Origin: Apoderus coryli
Taxonomy: Eukaryota > Arthropoda > Insecta > Coleoptera > Attelabidae
Assembly: GCA_911728435.2 (NCBI GenBank)
Contig: OU452198.1
Location: 38,593,902-38,657,901, forward strand
Length of the DNA stretch: 64,000 nucleotides
Direction of reading: 5' to 3'
The stretch's first letter is position 1. The number at the start of each line of letters is the position of its first letter. Shown piece after piece: positions 42,870 to 54,892 of this stretch. A program made the translations under genes and the position numbers. Below the pieces are notes generated by a model that ran no database searches, was not told where the DNA came from, and saw only the letters and a list, made by a program, of their open reading frames with translations.

Positions 42870-43479
42870 ACTGGTGTATAACAAACACTATGCTGTATTG
42901 CGGTTCTGCTGCTCCCTCGTTTTCTTCATTGGCGTTTCTAACAGGTGAATAATATGTCTTTTATAAGTTCAATATTAGCCAAGCCGAACTAAGGTTCAAT
43001 TAGAAACTTTTTTTCTCTCTAATAAGATTTCAGAAAAAAAATCGTTTTTATGGAAAACATAAAAATTCAAATGGCGACGCAAATTGACCAACCAAGACGG
43101 TGGTGGTAGTACAAATAAAAATTTATTCCTTGTGCGACGCAAACTCTATCAATCAACATTTGACAATTTTGCACCAAAACCATAAGAAATTAAAAGGAAC
43201 AGTTGACACTGAAAGTAAAGTAAGATAAACTACGATAGTTATATCTTGAGCTTAATATGAATATTTATATTTTATTAAAAACATACGAGGACTGTCTTTT
43301 TAGAGAAATCGTGTCTTTACTCTTATGAACCCGAAAACAAACGTCATCGTAAAAAAATCGTTCGTTCTCAAAATCCTATGAACAAGATGATCAAAAGCAG
43401 GTCATGTATCAACAGCCCCTCGGCAGGACCACAGAACTGTTTAGCAGTAACACTCATTCGCTATCCCAAGGACTTATAA
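42870..43479. other. No gene seen
   Basis: Unassigned AT-rich sequence between the tRNA-like element and a non-LTR fragment. Confidence 0.5.
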
Positions 43480-44240
43480 TCAAATTAACTGATTGCTTAG
43501 TTTTGTCCCGTTCTAACTATGCTGATGCGTAATTTATAACGTATGCCTTACCAAATCTGATCTCGATCGTATACAGCGTTTCCAAAAGGTTTGTTTGTCT
43601 ACGGCATGGATGAATGATGCCAGATGGATAAATATGGATAATAGACGAACTTTCCATTCAGCATGTCATTCCACTCGATAATACTAAACAAAACTCCACC
43701 GTATTTATATAACAAAATCAAATGTAGATGTGATGTTCATACACTTAAATTAAGGTTTAAGTGTCTTTCCACCTTCACATCGCACAGCAAAATTTTTGAG
43801 GTCATTTTTATATTGAATTTAGACATTAATTATAACAAAATCTCCGATGAACTCAAGATACAAAATATCCCAGGTTTTAGGAACACCTACAGACAAAGAC
43901 AAAATTTGGTTCTCTAGGACGAACACAATCTCTTTACTTTGGACTGTTTAGCTTCTTCGGGATCGCAGACAACTTGGAATTGATATTGATATTAAGCAAG
44001 CTAATTTTTCTCCTTAGTTGCATTTACAGTATGGAATTGATATACTTTTTGTTGGGGTTTATGATAAGGCAAATACTTCTGGCCCAGGATTAAATATCAG
44101 GCTACCGTCTCCTCAGCCCAATTGTATTTTAGATAAGAATAAGATTCATCAAATATGATAATATAATATATAATACTTTTCTAATCTTAGTTCATGTTTG
44201 ATGTGCATTATTCACAAATAAATTGATTATTATTATTTGC
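43480..44240 (+). pseudogene. Jockey/CR1-like non-LTR 3' end
   Basis: Translation across frames gives LIKLTDCLVLSRSNYADA, SDLDRIQRFQKVCL, WINMDNRRTFHSACH and then the open 43663-43917 piece with TPPYLYNKIKCRCD. A 3' UTR follows, ending with CACAAATAAATTGATTATTA and further TTAT units near 44235. RT catalytic parts are missing; this is only thumb and tail. The family is related to, but distinct from, that at 14.3-15.2 kb. Confidence 0.65.
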
Positions 44241-45147
44241 CAGAAGTTAAGACAATAAACTCTTTAAAAGGTATTGTTAAGTGCTTCGGATTCGCAAATG
44301 GAAAAATAGACGTACTCATTTTATACACACTATTTATTCATGTATTAAAGCTCACTTCGAACTGATTCAAAAACTGGGGAATGTACAGCTTTTACCTATA
44401 TATCTTTTCAGGACTCCAGAAAAGTACAAAAAAATCTTGGATTTAACAAGAATGAATTGAAATCATTGCAAAATTGTACATGAAAGCAATAAATAACCAA
44501 AACAAAATGTTTATATTGGCCCTATATAGAAACTAAATCACAAATTCCATGAAAAGGTGATAAAATCACATTATTAATGCTTAACAAAGAATAAGAAAGT
44601 GCTAAAATTTTGTGAAAAAATTCATTGTATTTGCGACACAGAGGTATCGGTAACGATTATCATTTGACCAGTAAAAGACAAACTATCTTTTAATTTCAAC
44701 AAAGGAATCAAAATATTTGCACAATTGCTTTGAAGCACCCCGTATATATTTCCTCAATTTTATTTCGTTTTCTCTTTCAATCTAAAATTTATATATCAAG
44801 AAATTCCAACTGTTATAGCAAAAATTTCAAAATGAGTTTTGTACGTTCGTATTCTATATCTAATATAAATTATACGACTCATTGAATCAGAGATATTTTC
44901 GTTTATTTGTTTTTATTCTATGTTCCCGTATTTTAATTAAAAGGTTAATTAAAAATAAACAATAATTCCTTCGCATTTATAGAACATCAATTTAGATTTT
45001 CTAGGGGAAAAAGCTATAGAGCTGCTTTTATTATTTGGAGTTAAGTTAATATACAAGATTTTTTATTTAAATATTCTTAATTAAATGACATTTTATAAAG
45101 CATAATATTGATTAATTATGGGTCGACAGATCCTGAATTTGAGTTCA
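44241..45147. other. No gene seen
   Basis: AT-rich. AGCACCCCGTATATATTT near 44733 resembles a mariner-type terminus without a visible partner. Confidence 0.4.
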
Positions 45148-45148
45148 G

Positions 45149-46030
45149 ATGTGCCGGTATACATGGTGTGTCATAAGAGCTCGTCCAAAAATATGAAAAA
45201 AAGTTTCTATTACCTTACTCTCTAAATTGCACCATTTTCGAGATTGAAAGTGAAACAAAAAAACCGTTTTTTGCGTATATCTCCGGAATTGTTTATCGTA
45301 CAGAAAACAACTTTTGAAAGCATTTTCTACTCATAATAAGCTATCTTTTGTGCAAAAATTTTTTATTTTAAATTCATAATTGGAGATGAGTGGGTGTTTT
45401 TCTTCCCAATTTCTACGCCACTGGGAAAAGTACGGATTTAATATACCCATTTGAACCGACAATGTTTTGAACACAAAAAATGTGTTCTTGGTCATAAGCT
45501 CTAAAGTTGACCGTTTTCGAGGAAAATCAACTTGTTGAAAAACGTGTTCAATTTTTTTAAATAAATATATTTTTTTCTACTAATTAAACGTTAACTTCAT
45601 AATTGCAAAATTTAAAAAAAAAAATGATAGGAAAGTTGTCTTTTCAAAATTCTCCAACCGTAAAAAAGTAGGCTTTAAATATTCAACAAAAAGGCGGTTG
45701 TATCAAGACAAACATCCTGATCGCCAAGTACAACACCATAACTTGTTTAAACGCATTCACCAACGACTATGGGAAAATGGAAGTTTTAAAAAGAATACTG
45801 CTGATAATGGGCGACCTATGGAAGTTGCAATTACCCTACAAGAGGCTGTCCTCAACAAAGTTGAAGAAAATTCGACCACGAGTACCAGAAAAACTGCTCA
45901 CAATTTAAACTGACCTCACTCGACGGTTTGGAGAATTTTGAAAAGACAACTTTTGTATCTCTACCATGTCCAAAGAGTACAAGCGTTATTGCCAAGAGAT
46001 TTTCAGCTAAGATTGGCTAAATTAACAATA
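45149..46030 (+). mobile_element. mariner-like element, 5' end and transposase start
   Basis: A candidate terminus (TATACATGGTGTGTCATAAG, 45159 onward) is followed by a long leader with paired GTTTTCGAG motifs and then a transposase N-terminus. The 3' end is not identifiable, so the element is incomplete. Confidence 0.5.
45690..46030 (+). pseudogene. mariner-like transposase HTH domains
   Basis: The 45698-45913 frame carries KHPDRQVQHHNLFKRIHQRL, NGRPMEVAITLQEAVLNKVE and ENSTTSTRKTAHNLN, then a stop. Sequence continues as STVWRILKRQLLYLYHVQRV and QALLPRDFQLRLA to about 46020. This is the two-HTH DNA-binding region of an IS630/mariner-type transposase. No catalytic domain follows. The stop at 45911-45913 interrupts what would otherwise be continuous. 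Confidence 0.75.
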
Positions 46031-46403
46031 ATCTATACACTACATTATGTGGTCACGTATATTTATGAGAAAACACTAAGTGTACTGCTAAAGTTAGTAC
46101 ATTAATAATAATTATTTAATTCAATTAACTTTACAATTATAGGGATTTGAGGGAAACATTTTAAAATATTAATTATATCGTTCAGTGACCTGGTATTGAG
46201 TTGGACATATTACCATTTCCTGAAGCTTTTTCGCATGGAATAGTCCTGCAAACCATATATAACAATATTCAGTTTATATTTATAAAGTAAGGAATAAAAA
46301 AAATATTGAATTACCAAAAATTAACTAATATCCTCAAATACTGATAATAATTATAAAGCCATTAAAATTGGATAAAATAAAACCTAGCGAATAATTTAAA
46401 AAC

Positions 46404-46644
46404 TGCTATTGAACTCCATCTATATCTCGGTCATATTATGCGTGGAGAGAGATACGGTATACTACGACTGATAATGGAGGGAAAGATCGCAGGAAAGAGA
46501 TCGATAGGCAGAAGACGAATGTCCTGGCTAAGAAACCTCAGAGAATGGTTTGGATGCACATCCCTCCAACTCTTCAGAGCCGCGGCATCCAAAGTAAAAA
46601 TAGCTGTAATGATAGCCAACCTCCATAAAGAGATGGCACCATAA
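46404..46644 (+). pseudogene. RTE-like non-LTR retrotransposon C-terminus
   Basis: An open stretch reads LGHIMRGERYGILRLIMEGK, then IAGKRSIGRRRMSWLRNLRE and ends SKVKIAVMIANLHKEM before TAA. This Gly-Arg-Arg-rich ending (GRRR.SWL.N.R.W) is characteristic of a large class of insect endonuclease/RT proteins. Only the final 75 or so codons are present. The 3' tail contains GAAGAAGAA-type repeats. Confidence 0.8.
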
Positions 46645-46659
46645 GAAGAAGAATTGAAC

Positions 46660-47299
46660 TCCAAAAAAAAAAACAATTAAGAAGAATAAATTTAAACCCT
46701 TTGGCCGATCTACATTCTATAAATTTTTGGACAATAATTATTTATATACTTAATACTAATACTATTTATAATAATAATAATATTTAAAAAATGTAAAAAG
46801 CTTCAAGAAAGAAGCCAATGAATTCCGAAGGACCTGTAACAGCACAAGCTCACCCAAAAAATTAACTCGGATACAACCCTGAGACGACTAAGACCACCTT
46901 TTTATCCTTCTTTTTCCACGATGTGTCTGGATTTTCTGGTACCCCATTTTCGATTACATCCCACAATCCTTCTTTACTTAACAGTAATTTCATCTTATAT
47001 TTCCATATGAAGTAGTTTTCATTGCTTAACTTTGTTATGGCGAACTTTACGTCTCATATATTTGCTATCTTCTTTCTTATTTAACTGGATTGCAAAATGA
47101 CTGACCTTATACCACTTAAAATTGGTCTGGGCCCATAACCTGAAGAACTTAATCGGATTTCTAATAACTAGACGGAGAGTATACGATTTGATGAATCTTT
47201 AATTGATTTTACCTTGTATCTGACACTGACAACTTATCAATAATAAACATACATTAATGACATCATAAAGTATAAGGTGTTCACTGAATGAATTCTAAC
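46660..47299. other. No gene seen
   Basis: AT-rich spacer without recognisable content. Confidence 0.5.
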
Positions 47300-47705
47300 A
47301 GGAAGTCTGTTTGTTTGTCTGCATGAATTCTTCCACGATAGCGCTTAGATGCTTTAATAAATTAAGCTAAATCTGGTATAGGTGAGTTTGGGGGAATCAT
47401 AAGCTGAACCCAATATTTCTTGGTTAATATCGCTTTAACTCTATATGATAAGGGTGCATACAACCCTCAAATTATTAAATATGGTCTTTACAACAATAGC
47501 TTACTTTTGCAATTAATCTTGAGAAAATTGCGTTTAAAATTTCACCAGTTAGTATTAGTTGGTATTTATATACTCGTATATAAGATGGAGGTAATTCGCA
47601 TAAGGGTTGTAATTCATTGGTAGAGTGGCCGCTTTGCATGCAGAAAGTCCTGGTCCTGGTCCTTTTGAATAAAGTAGTTCGTTTATTTGGTTAGTTTATT
47701 GGAAA
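47300..47705 (+). repeat. Family A repeat, copy 4, with tRNA-like segment
   Basis: Body strings TTCTTCCACGATAGCGCT and TTGGTTAATATCGCTTTAAC match copies 2 and 3. The second half (AAATTTCACCAGTTAGTA, tRNA-like ATTGGTAGAGTGGCCGCTT with TTGCATGC at the anticodon position, then TTTTGAATAAAGTAGTTCGT) matches copy 1. This copy physically links the body to the tRNA-like part. Confidence 0.7.
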
Positions 47706-47793
47706 TAATAAAAATAATACAATTATGTATGGACGGACTAGGCGCGGTGCCTTAACTCGATATTTGAGGTCTATATCTTTACCTTTTCACGTT

Positions 47794-47960
47794 CAAATTG
47801 GCACTAATCAGAATCAAAATGACATTAGTCAAATTCAAATTGACAACATTAATTTCAAAGTGGCATTAATCAAAAGCAAATTGACAATAATCAAAACCAT
47901 AATGGCACTAATCACTTACAAATTGATAATAAACCAAATCAAATTGGCACTAGTAAATTT
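47794..47960 (+). repeat. 21-bp minisatellite, eight units
   Basis: Eight consecutive 20-21 bp units of the form CAAATTGGCACTAATCAAAAT with alternating GGCAC/GACA variants; a ninth degenerate unit may run to 47981. The period is a multiple of three, so a plus-strand frame (47725-48024) stays open through it, but it resembles no protein. Confidence 0.85.
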
Positions 47961-48057
47961 TAATTTGGTGCTAAATACATCAATCGAATTGATTATTACT
48001 TGTCAGTGTCAAAGTGTGTGTTAGTTAATTAAAAATTGTTACTTATAATACATTGCA

Positions 48058-48447
48058 AAATGCCTTATATAAAAAAGGTTGTTGCTTCAAATTTGAAGGG
48101 GCATATTTGTGCATTATATAATGCCAATGGTGACTGGCGTAACCTGCAAGATCATTCAATGTACTGGGTGTGGCAAAAAGAACTGCGTATCGGTGGATTA
48201 ACAATCAATTCATTGAACGTTCAGTCGAAGAAAATCCTAAAATTACTCTTAAACAACTAAGTCAAAAAATACGAGAAATATTTGTTATCAACATTTCTAA
48301 GGAATGCATTCGACGACATCTGAATGGACTTATGTTTACTTTGAAGGCCGTGCGTAGAGAACCCGAAAACACAAATATTTTTGAAGTAAAACAAAGTAGA
48401 CGAAATTACGCTGAAAACTTGTTAGATGCGAAGTCATGGTACATTTT
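48058..48447 (+). pseudogene. IS630/Tc1-like transposase N-terminal part
   Basis: The first frame begins MPYIKKVVASNLKGHICALY. After a one-base frameshift near 48160 the second frame gives AKRTAYRWINNQFIE, ENPKITLKQLSQKIREIF, SKECIRRHLNGLMFTLKAVR and REPENTN, ending SRRNYAENLLDAK. These are the two HTH domains and linker of an IS630-like transposase. It is cut exactly where a family A repeat begins (48449), and the catalytic domain is not found beyond the repeat. Confidence 0.75.
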
Positions 48448-48448
48448 T

Positions 48449-48600
48449 ATTTTTACTTTCCCGACCCAGGGAAAGTAATGTAAACGCGCTAAAAAAATTG
48501 AGGGAAAGACTAAGACCATTTGCAGAATCTGTTTCGTTACCCAGGTCATATATTTTAGATGATATTATATCTTGGGTGACAAACCGATTTTTTTCTTTGG
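48449..48600 (+). repeat. Family A repeat, copy 5 (short form)
   Basis: Starts TTTTACTTTCCCGACCCAGG with the same 8-bp stem (48455-48462 / 48469-48476) and AACGCGCTAAAAAAATTGAG, and ends CTTGGGTGACAAACCGATTT. The middle present in copies 2-4 is deleted. Inserted in a transposase remnant. Confidence 0.75.
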
Positions 48601-49475
48601 CTTGCAAAGATATTCTGCTAAGTGGAATTTATGCAATTTTGCAAATTTGATGTCTTCCTCAATCTTTAACCTAAGCTAAGAAAAGTGAACATTAAATGTT
48701 TATTTTTACTTCACTTCACTTCACTCATTGTACTTATATACGAGTACAAGAATAATATTTTATTCAATATTCCTAAATCGTTCTTTTTCTCTGTATATCT
48801 CTATGAATTATTTATCTGAAAATCCGAAAGCGTCAAGCAACCAACAACAGAAATAAAAAAAGAAAAGCACGCTAAAACCTTTACGCGATATACTTTTGAT
48901 GCCCAAAGTATGCAGAATCGTTTTGTTACAATTCAACTGAATAAATCGAAAAAGCCAGTTTCCAGCATTCCGGTGCGCAAACTACTTAGAAATCTATCTA
49001 TCGGTTTAAATTTGTTTTTAGATTCGGTGATTTTTATTTTCAGTACGTGGATCTTTTTCAGTCCAACTTTCTCTTCCACAATTTTGTTTTTACTGTTTGT
49101 GCAGAAATTCGTAGGGCGGTCTATTGCGATACTAAATTGCTGAAATGTGTACACGCTCACAATAAAACTGATTTTTTGTTCCAACTTGAATTACTGCCAA
49201 TGGCGCCCTGAAAAAGTAAAATTTAAATTTATTTTTGCTTTACATTGTTGGAACACGGCAGAGAACCTGTTTTGTTATGCAAAAATCATAAATACTTAAG
49301 TAATAAAGGAAAATGTGAATAAAAACACAGGGGCAAATAGCATCTCCATGTAACAACTCAAATATCGGCCCTTACAACTCTGTTATACTTCCTTAACTTT
49401 TTGATGAACATTAACAATGAAAAAACCCGGAAATACAAAAGCAACCCAGCACATACAAGGTGTTCTAGAAAGACA
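48601..49475. other. No gene seen
   Basis: Short frames (48910-49143 plus) are hydrophobic but unsupported. No repeat ends recognised. Confidence 0.45.
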
Positions 49476-50026
49476 TGGCCAAAATTTGTGAGCGAATTGG
49501 GGACATCTAATCATGAAAAAAACCTAAATTGTAATTTTTCGAAAAGTCCTTATTTACAAAGATACAGGGTGTTAAAGATGACTGCCTGAGGACGATTTTT
49601 TGAAATATTTTCGAAACGAGTAGATAAAGATGAATTAACCAAATGTAGCATATTTATTCACCTAGTAAAATATCGAAATATCGTAAACTGACATGAAATT
49701 GAATAAAAAAAGATGACCATAGGCGGGTAAACGGGGGCAAGGGTTCCCCCGTTTACCCGCCTATGGTCATCTTAATTATAACCTAACTTTTTTTCCTTGT
49801 AATTTCTATTCATTTTGTGTCAAAAATGTGATAAAATAAAGTTTTCTACATAAAAAGGCATACTTCTTTCTTGAGAAATTCGAGTTTGAAAATTTTGGGA
49901 CAAAACTGGTCCTTAGTAAACAGCATTAATAAAACTTTGGAAAGCTTTTCGTTAGCAAACTGTATTTTAATAATTTTATTAATGCTGTTTACTAAGGACC
50001 AGTTTTATCCCAAAATTTTCAAACGT
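49476..50026 (+). repeat. Family B repeat, copy 1, with two large hairpins
   Basis: About 550 bp shared with 62951-63440. Hairpin 1: perfect 28-bp arms 49710-49737 and 49746-49773 with an 8-bp loop. Hairpin 2: 51-bp arms 49884-49934 and 49974-50024 with one mismatch and a 39-bp loop. Both loops are inverted relative to copy 2. An ACAGGGTGTTAAAGATGACT string lies inside. Confidence 0.9.
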
Positions 50027-50044
50027 GGTTATTGATTGCGCGTA

Positions 50045-50435
50045 TGCCTTTGTGAAGCCTCCTCAAGCTATTTTTAACCTGTCCTTGCAGCGATCGGGTA
50101 CCTTTCCAGAGATATGGAAACTTCGACGAGTAAGCCCTGTCCTTAATGATCATCTGTGGTGGTTTGCCAGCAGTTGGGGAAGGCGGCTAGATGGACGCGA
50201 TTGATACTCACTTCGCCAAGGCTTTTGATAGGTTTGACCACTCAATAATTAAGAACAAAATGCGCTGCATCGGTTTCCACGATGACCTGATTTCCTTTTT
50301 TCGTCATACTTGAGTGATAGGCTACAGTACGTCGAGTATAATGGGTACGAGTCTAATACGTTTGCCACCACAGTGGAGCCCCGCAAGATAGCAACCTTGC
50401 TGCTCGGATCTTTTCCATTTTTATTAATGATACAA
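50045..50435 (+). pseudogene. Jockey-like reverse transcriptase fragment, decayed
   Basis: Across frames: PPQAIFNLSLQRSGTFPEIW, RRVSPVL, then DAIDTHFAKAFDRFDHSIIK (first palm Asp), SFFSSYLSDRLQYVEYNGYE and SNTFATT, then SGAPQDSN..RIFSIFIND for the usual SGVPQGSNLGPLLF..FIND. The catalytic ADD region should follow at about 50440 but is replaced by a tandem array. There are many frameshifts. Confidence 0.75.
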
Positions 50436-50925
50436 GGGTTATTTGCATGCCAAACGACATGCGCCTCAACGGTCATTAAGGATAGTTTCTTAGGTCTTGA
50501 TTGGGTCCTGCATGATAGCGTCCTATACCAAACCAAGGCCCCAAAAATTGAAATCTGGCTCCCTAATAAAGGGGTCGTGAAATTTACGCAGGACAATGAT
50601 ATTATGAAGGGTTATTTGCATGCCAAACGACATGCGCCTCAACGGTCATTAAGGATAGTTCCTTAGGTCTTGATTAGGTCATGTATGATAGCGTCCTATA
50701 CCAAACCAAGGCCCCAAAAATTGAAATCTGGCTCCCTAATAAAGGGGTCGTGAAATTTACGCAGGACAATGATATTATGAAGGGTTATTTGGATGCCAAA
50801 CGACATGCGCCTCAACGGTCATTAAGGATAGTTTCTTAGGTCTTGATTAGGTCCTGTATGATAGCGTCCTATACCAAACCAAGGTCCCAAAAAATTGAAA
50901 TCTGGTTCCTTAATAATGAGGTCTT
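50436..50925 (+). repeat. 173-bp tandem repeat, 2.8 units
   Basis: Units start at 50436, 50609 and 50782, each beginning GGGTTATTTGCATGCCAAAC (third unit GGATGCC), with few differences; the third stops near 50925. The array directly continues the RT fragment, so the unit may be an amplified piece of the retroelement. Confidence 0.9.
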
Positions 50926-51117
50926 ACTTCAACTGGGAGAATAGATTGGGAATTGGATGCCTAGTTGATTCATTATCGAACTGCATATTATAAGAAATTT
51001 AAATTGATTCGACTTATCTTCGTATGTTGAATAATAATAACTATAATAGATGATAATGTCAAGGAGTTTGGTTTTTTATAATTTCTTTTCATGTTTTAAC
51101 TAAAATAGATTTTTTTT

Positions 51118-51342
51118 TCAAACCTTGGTTTTGAATTTCAATTACTTTTTTTTTTTTGGGTATCAGGCTCGAATTTTGAAATGAAAGATTCCTTATTTCA
51201 TTTTTGCAAACAATTGGTTTAATTTGTCATTCATTCTTTCCATTTGTTTACAAAAATGAAATAAGGAATCTTTCATTTCAAAATTCGAACCTGATACCAA
51301 AAAAGAAAGAAAAAGTAATTGAAATTGAAAACCAAGGTTCAA
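51118..51342. repeat. Inverted repeat with arms of about 100 bp
   Basis: 51118-51217 and 51240-51342 are reverse complements over about 100 bp with few mismatches (core ATGAAAGATTCCTTATTTCA) and a 22-bp spacer. The 72-codon minus frame across it is a by-product. It has the form of a foldback MITE. Confidence 0.85.
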
Positions 51343-53574
51343 GAAAACAAAACGAAAAATAGATTTTTTAATCGAATATAAAGTGTGACATTTGACTGCC
51401 TCTGACGCCAACTTTGGAAAATGATTTTAATTTGTAAAAGAACCACGTACGTTATAGTTGATGTTCATTTTCTTTTATTCGGTATACTTATTTAAATAAC
51501 TCCATACAAGAGACGCGAAAAAACCCTCAAAACGATTTGTATACACCGCATTTTGACGTGGACAGGTAACATTGTTTCTACGTGACAGCTAACAAAATGC
51601 AAATTTGATGATATAGAATAAGCGAAATTACGAAATAAAATACTTACTACAATGCACATCTAACTGGAGCTGTTTAAAGTAAAAGGGTTTTATTACTTTT
51701 TTCCTTTAATTTCCGTTTAGACGGACTGTAATTCTAGCCAAATGGTAACGTCGAAATGCGAAAGAACATATTTATTGTTATACTGTCGGAAATTGTGGTT
51801 GTAACAACTGAGTAGTAGAATATTATGTGCTTTTAAGTCTGCACTTTATTTTGTAAATACTTTATGGCCATTTAAATTAGAGATAACCAAGACCTAAAAC
51901 TAACCAAATTTTTTGTTTGCTAATAATTAATATCAAGTAAAGAGTAGTAGGAATAAGTAAGTAAACCTGATGATTTTCTTTTTCAAAACTCATCCAAAGT
52001 TCCAGAACGTGTACGTTATTTTATAAGGCAAATAACACAAACTGAATAGAATATCATATGGCTGAATTTCGCAAATTGGCTGCCCGATGTCTCTAGTCGT
52101 TTAGTAAATAGGAGGGCTGGTATTAATTTTAGCCGTTGGTTCATAGCATCCTTCTACACTTGATCAATATGCTTTCACAGTGCTTCTACAACCTGAAGCA
52201 GTACTCCAAGTCCAGAGTTTTTGATCTTGCTGGCGAACTTGAATAATTTTGAGGAATCAATTCGCTGCTCGCTAAAAAAGAGACCGTTTTCTTCTCACTG
52301 CCTCACACAATAATTATTATTAATGTAAGCAATCATCCCCTGTAAAGTACATTCCGACGTGGTTCGCCTACGTCACACCAGACAAACAGGTTTTGGTTTT
52401 CGATACAATAAGGACGGCCGAACCAGTATCAGAAGAAGATAAGGTATAATAGAAGACATACGTTAATAAGAGCTGTTAGAATTACGTTGTTTTATGTGAT
52501 GACAAATAATAAATGATTTTGGGTGTGGTTTTGAGACTTTTATTAAATAATTTAAAAATAATAAAGAATACTTTTTCACATTAATATTTCAGCGACTTTG
52601 ACGTGCTTTTCTCGGCACATAGGTACATATATTGTATAAGTATAAGTATAAGTGTTTTTTAAAAATGTCTCACATTCTGTCGGTATGTCAGACTGTATAC
52701 ACGACAACTAAAAAACGACTTAACGAAATTTGGAATACTATTGGATATCGCGAGGAACTGTTTAAATTTTGGAACTCATAAGGCGTAGCTAAGGGTCATC
52801 AAAAAGGGTCAAAGCTTGAAAAGAACTCATATTTACTAAACTAAATGGAAAAAATCCGTGATTTTCTTTTTGTCAATAGATTTTGGCTTAGAAAAGACTG
52901 CGATGTACAATTTATCTATACCGGGCGTGCGAATTTAATTTGCAAAAGGGACCAAAAGATAAATATATGTATATACCGTTAAAGGAAAAATGACAATAAA
53001 TTCCTGTGTAGAATATAGATCTAATAATATCCTCTAAAATTGATCGCTAATTTCTCCGTACGCCACTTATAATTAGCCCTTTAAAAAAAATCATTGGCGC
53101 TCTATATTACTCAGTTTTCAATTTGAATGACACCAGTTTATTTCTTTTAATAAACAATTTTGACGTACCTGACACTTTAAAATTGGCTGATGATTTTCTT
53201 TACCTAAAAATAAAGAAAAAAAAACACATTAATAAAATCAAACAACAAAAAATTAAATAGTAGACAGTATAATATCAGTCCTCTGATGAAGATATTATTT
53301 TTGTCAAAGACTACAATTTATAAATAATAAAATCGATACATAATGAAAAAGCGAACAAATGGATAAAAAATATAAAGTATAAATAAACTAAATATGTTAG
53401 TGTTTCATGATGGTATTTAACTCCGAAACCTGTCACACGAAAATTTAAATAAAGTGAATAGATTAATTAACTAGCTGCATTTTAAGTTGTTTGTGTTTCA
53501 TTATTTTCAAATGGACAGCTAGTTTTAGAAAATGAACGATCTCCTACATTATGAATCTCCATAATATCATATAC
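51343..53574. other. No gene seen, 2.2 kb
   Basis: AT-rich, no frames with recognisable motifs and no repeat ends that can be paired. Confidence 0.45.
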
Positions 53575-54892
53575 ACTGTGTCCAAGATAAGAATGGGATA
53601 GCATTGGAAATGGTGGGAGTTACAATGTCGGTTTGATTAGAGAAAAGTTGTACAATTTAAACATCTTTTAAATAGTGGTTTCAAAAGTAAACTAACTTTA
53701 GCCGTTTTCGAGAAAGTTTGAAAAAACAATTTTTTGCGATTTTAGTTTTTAGTTATTTTTGACATTAGTTTTACAGATATAAAAAAATTAATAGCACTTT
53801 CTCATTGTTACTTTTTGAGGAGAAAACGATAGCTTTTACAGATTTTCACGAGGACGTTTCGTTTTTGAAAAACCATCATCAACTTTTTTTTTAAATACGG
53901 TCTTGGATTTTTTATTGTTAAATTTATAGCCATTTTCAATTAAAAAAGGGTTGATATATCACAAGTAATGTTTTAAACAAGTGTTTTTAGCGGTTATTAA
54001 AATTATTCAAGAAAAGTCGCCATAGTTTAACACTTATTTTGGAAATGACTCTTTGCTTCAGAGTCCATATGATTGTGCCAACGACATTTACCTACGTTTT
54101 AGGTCAATTCCATTATTATTTTATGAGTAGATGTCAAACGATTGATATTTTTCCACCTTTGATATCCCTGACAATTCAAAAATCAAATATGTCAAGATGT
54201 CATTATATAAAAATATTGTTACCAAAGTAGATGAGACACTACTAAGGTTGTTTTTTGTTTATAACAAACAAACTCTCAAAAAAGTTTTAAATAATGAATT
54301 GTGAAAGAGAAGATCACGATCTTTAAGAGATTCTGGATGAAGCAAACACGAATTCCTCAAATTTGCTACTGCTAAAGTCTCGTGAAAAATCTGAAAAAAG
54401 AGTAGGTACCAGTCATATAAATGGTGGATGGAAATCCACCAAATAACGAAAAGTATCTGAACAAGTGGTTCTAGAAAGACAAAAATAGGATCGAACAAGG
54501 AACTTGGCAATGTAAAGATATCAAAGATGGTGGAAAACCAGCACAGCATGTTAGTATCATTGCAGATTTCCGAGGGGACTTGTCTTTGTTTGGAGCATCT
54601 CGCCACCATTTGTCACCATAAATAACTTTGACTTGCCAGCACTTATTATCATGAGGCAAGACGCAGTACGTAAATTTGAATTTTGAGGAATGAGCGCTGC
54701 CATTCTGCTGTGTTCAGCTCAAGTGGATCTTACGACATCTTCTTGAACAATTATTTTTCTTGCTTCCCGAGTACAATTTTCAATTATTGATAAGGTAATT
54801 GAAAATGTATCAGGTAAAGTCGCTAGTTTAATGCAGACGTAGAAGGAGATATATCTGTTGATGATGTGATTATTGTATCACCAACATAAATA
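53575..54892. other. Possible mariner-type leader, no gene
   Basis: TACACTGTGTCCAAGATAAG at 53572 and a GCCGTTTTCGAGAAAGTTTG block near 53702 resemble the leader style of the mariner-like element at 45.2 kb, but no transposase follows. The remaining frames have no recognisable content. Confidence 0.35.

Noticed and set aside
47794..47960. CRISPR-like array
   Set aside because: Units are contiguous 21-bp tandem repeats without unique spacers, and the genome is eukaryotic.
47725..48024. 99-codon plus frame
   Set aside because: It is kept open by a 21-bp minisatellite with a multiple-of-three period; no codon-level evidence of a gene.
54259..54659. Overlapping minus frames of 116 and 62 codons
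   Set aside because: Low-complexity, hydrophobic translations with no motif and no context.
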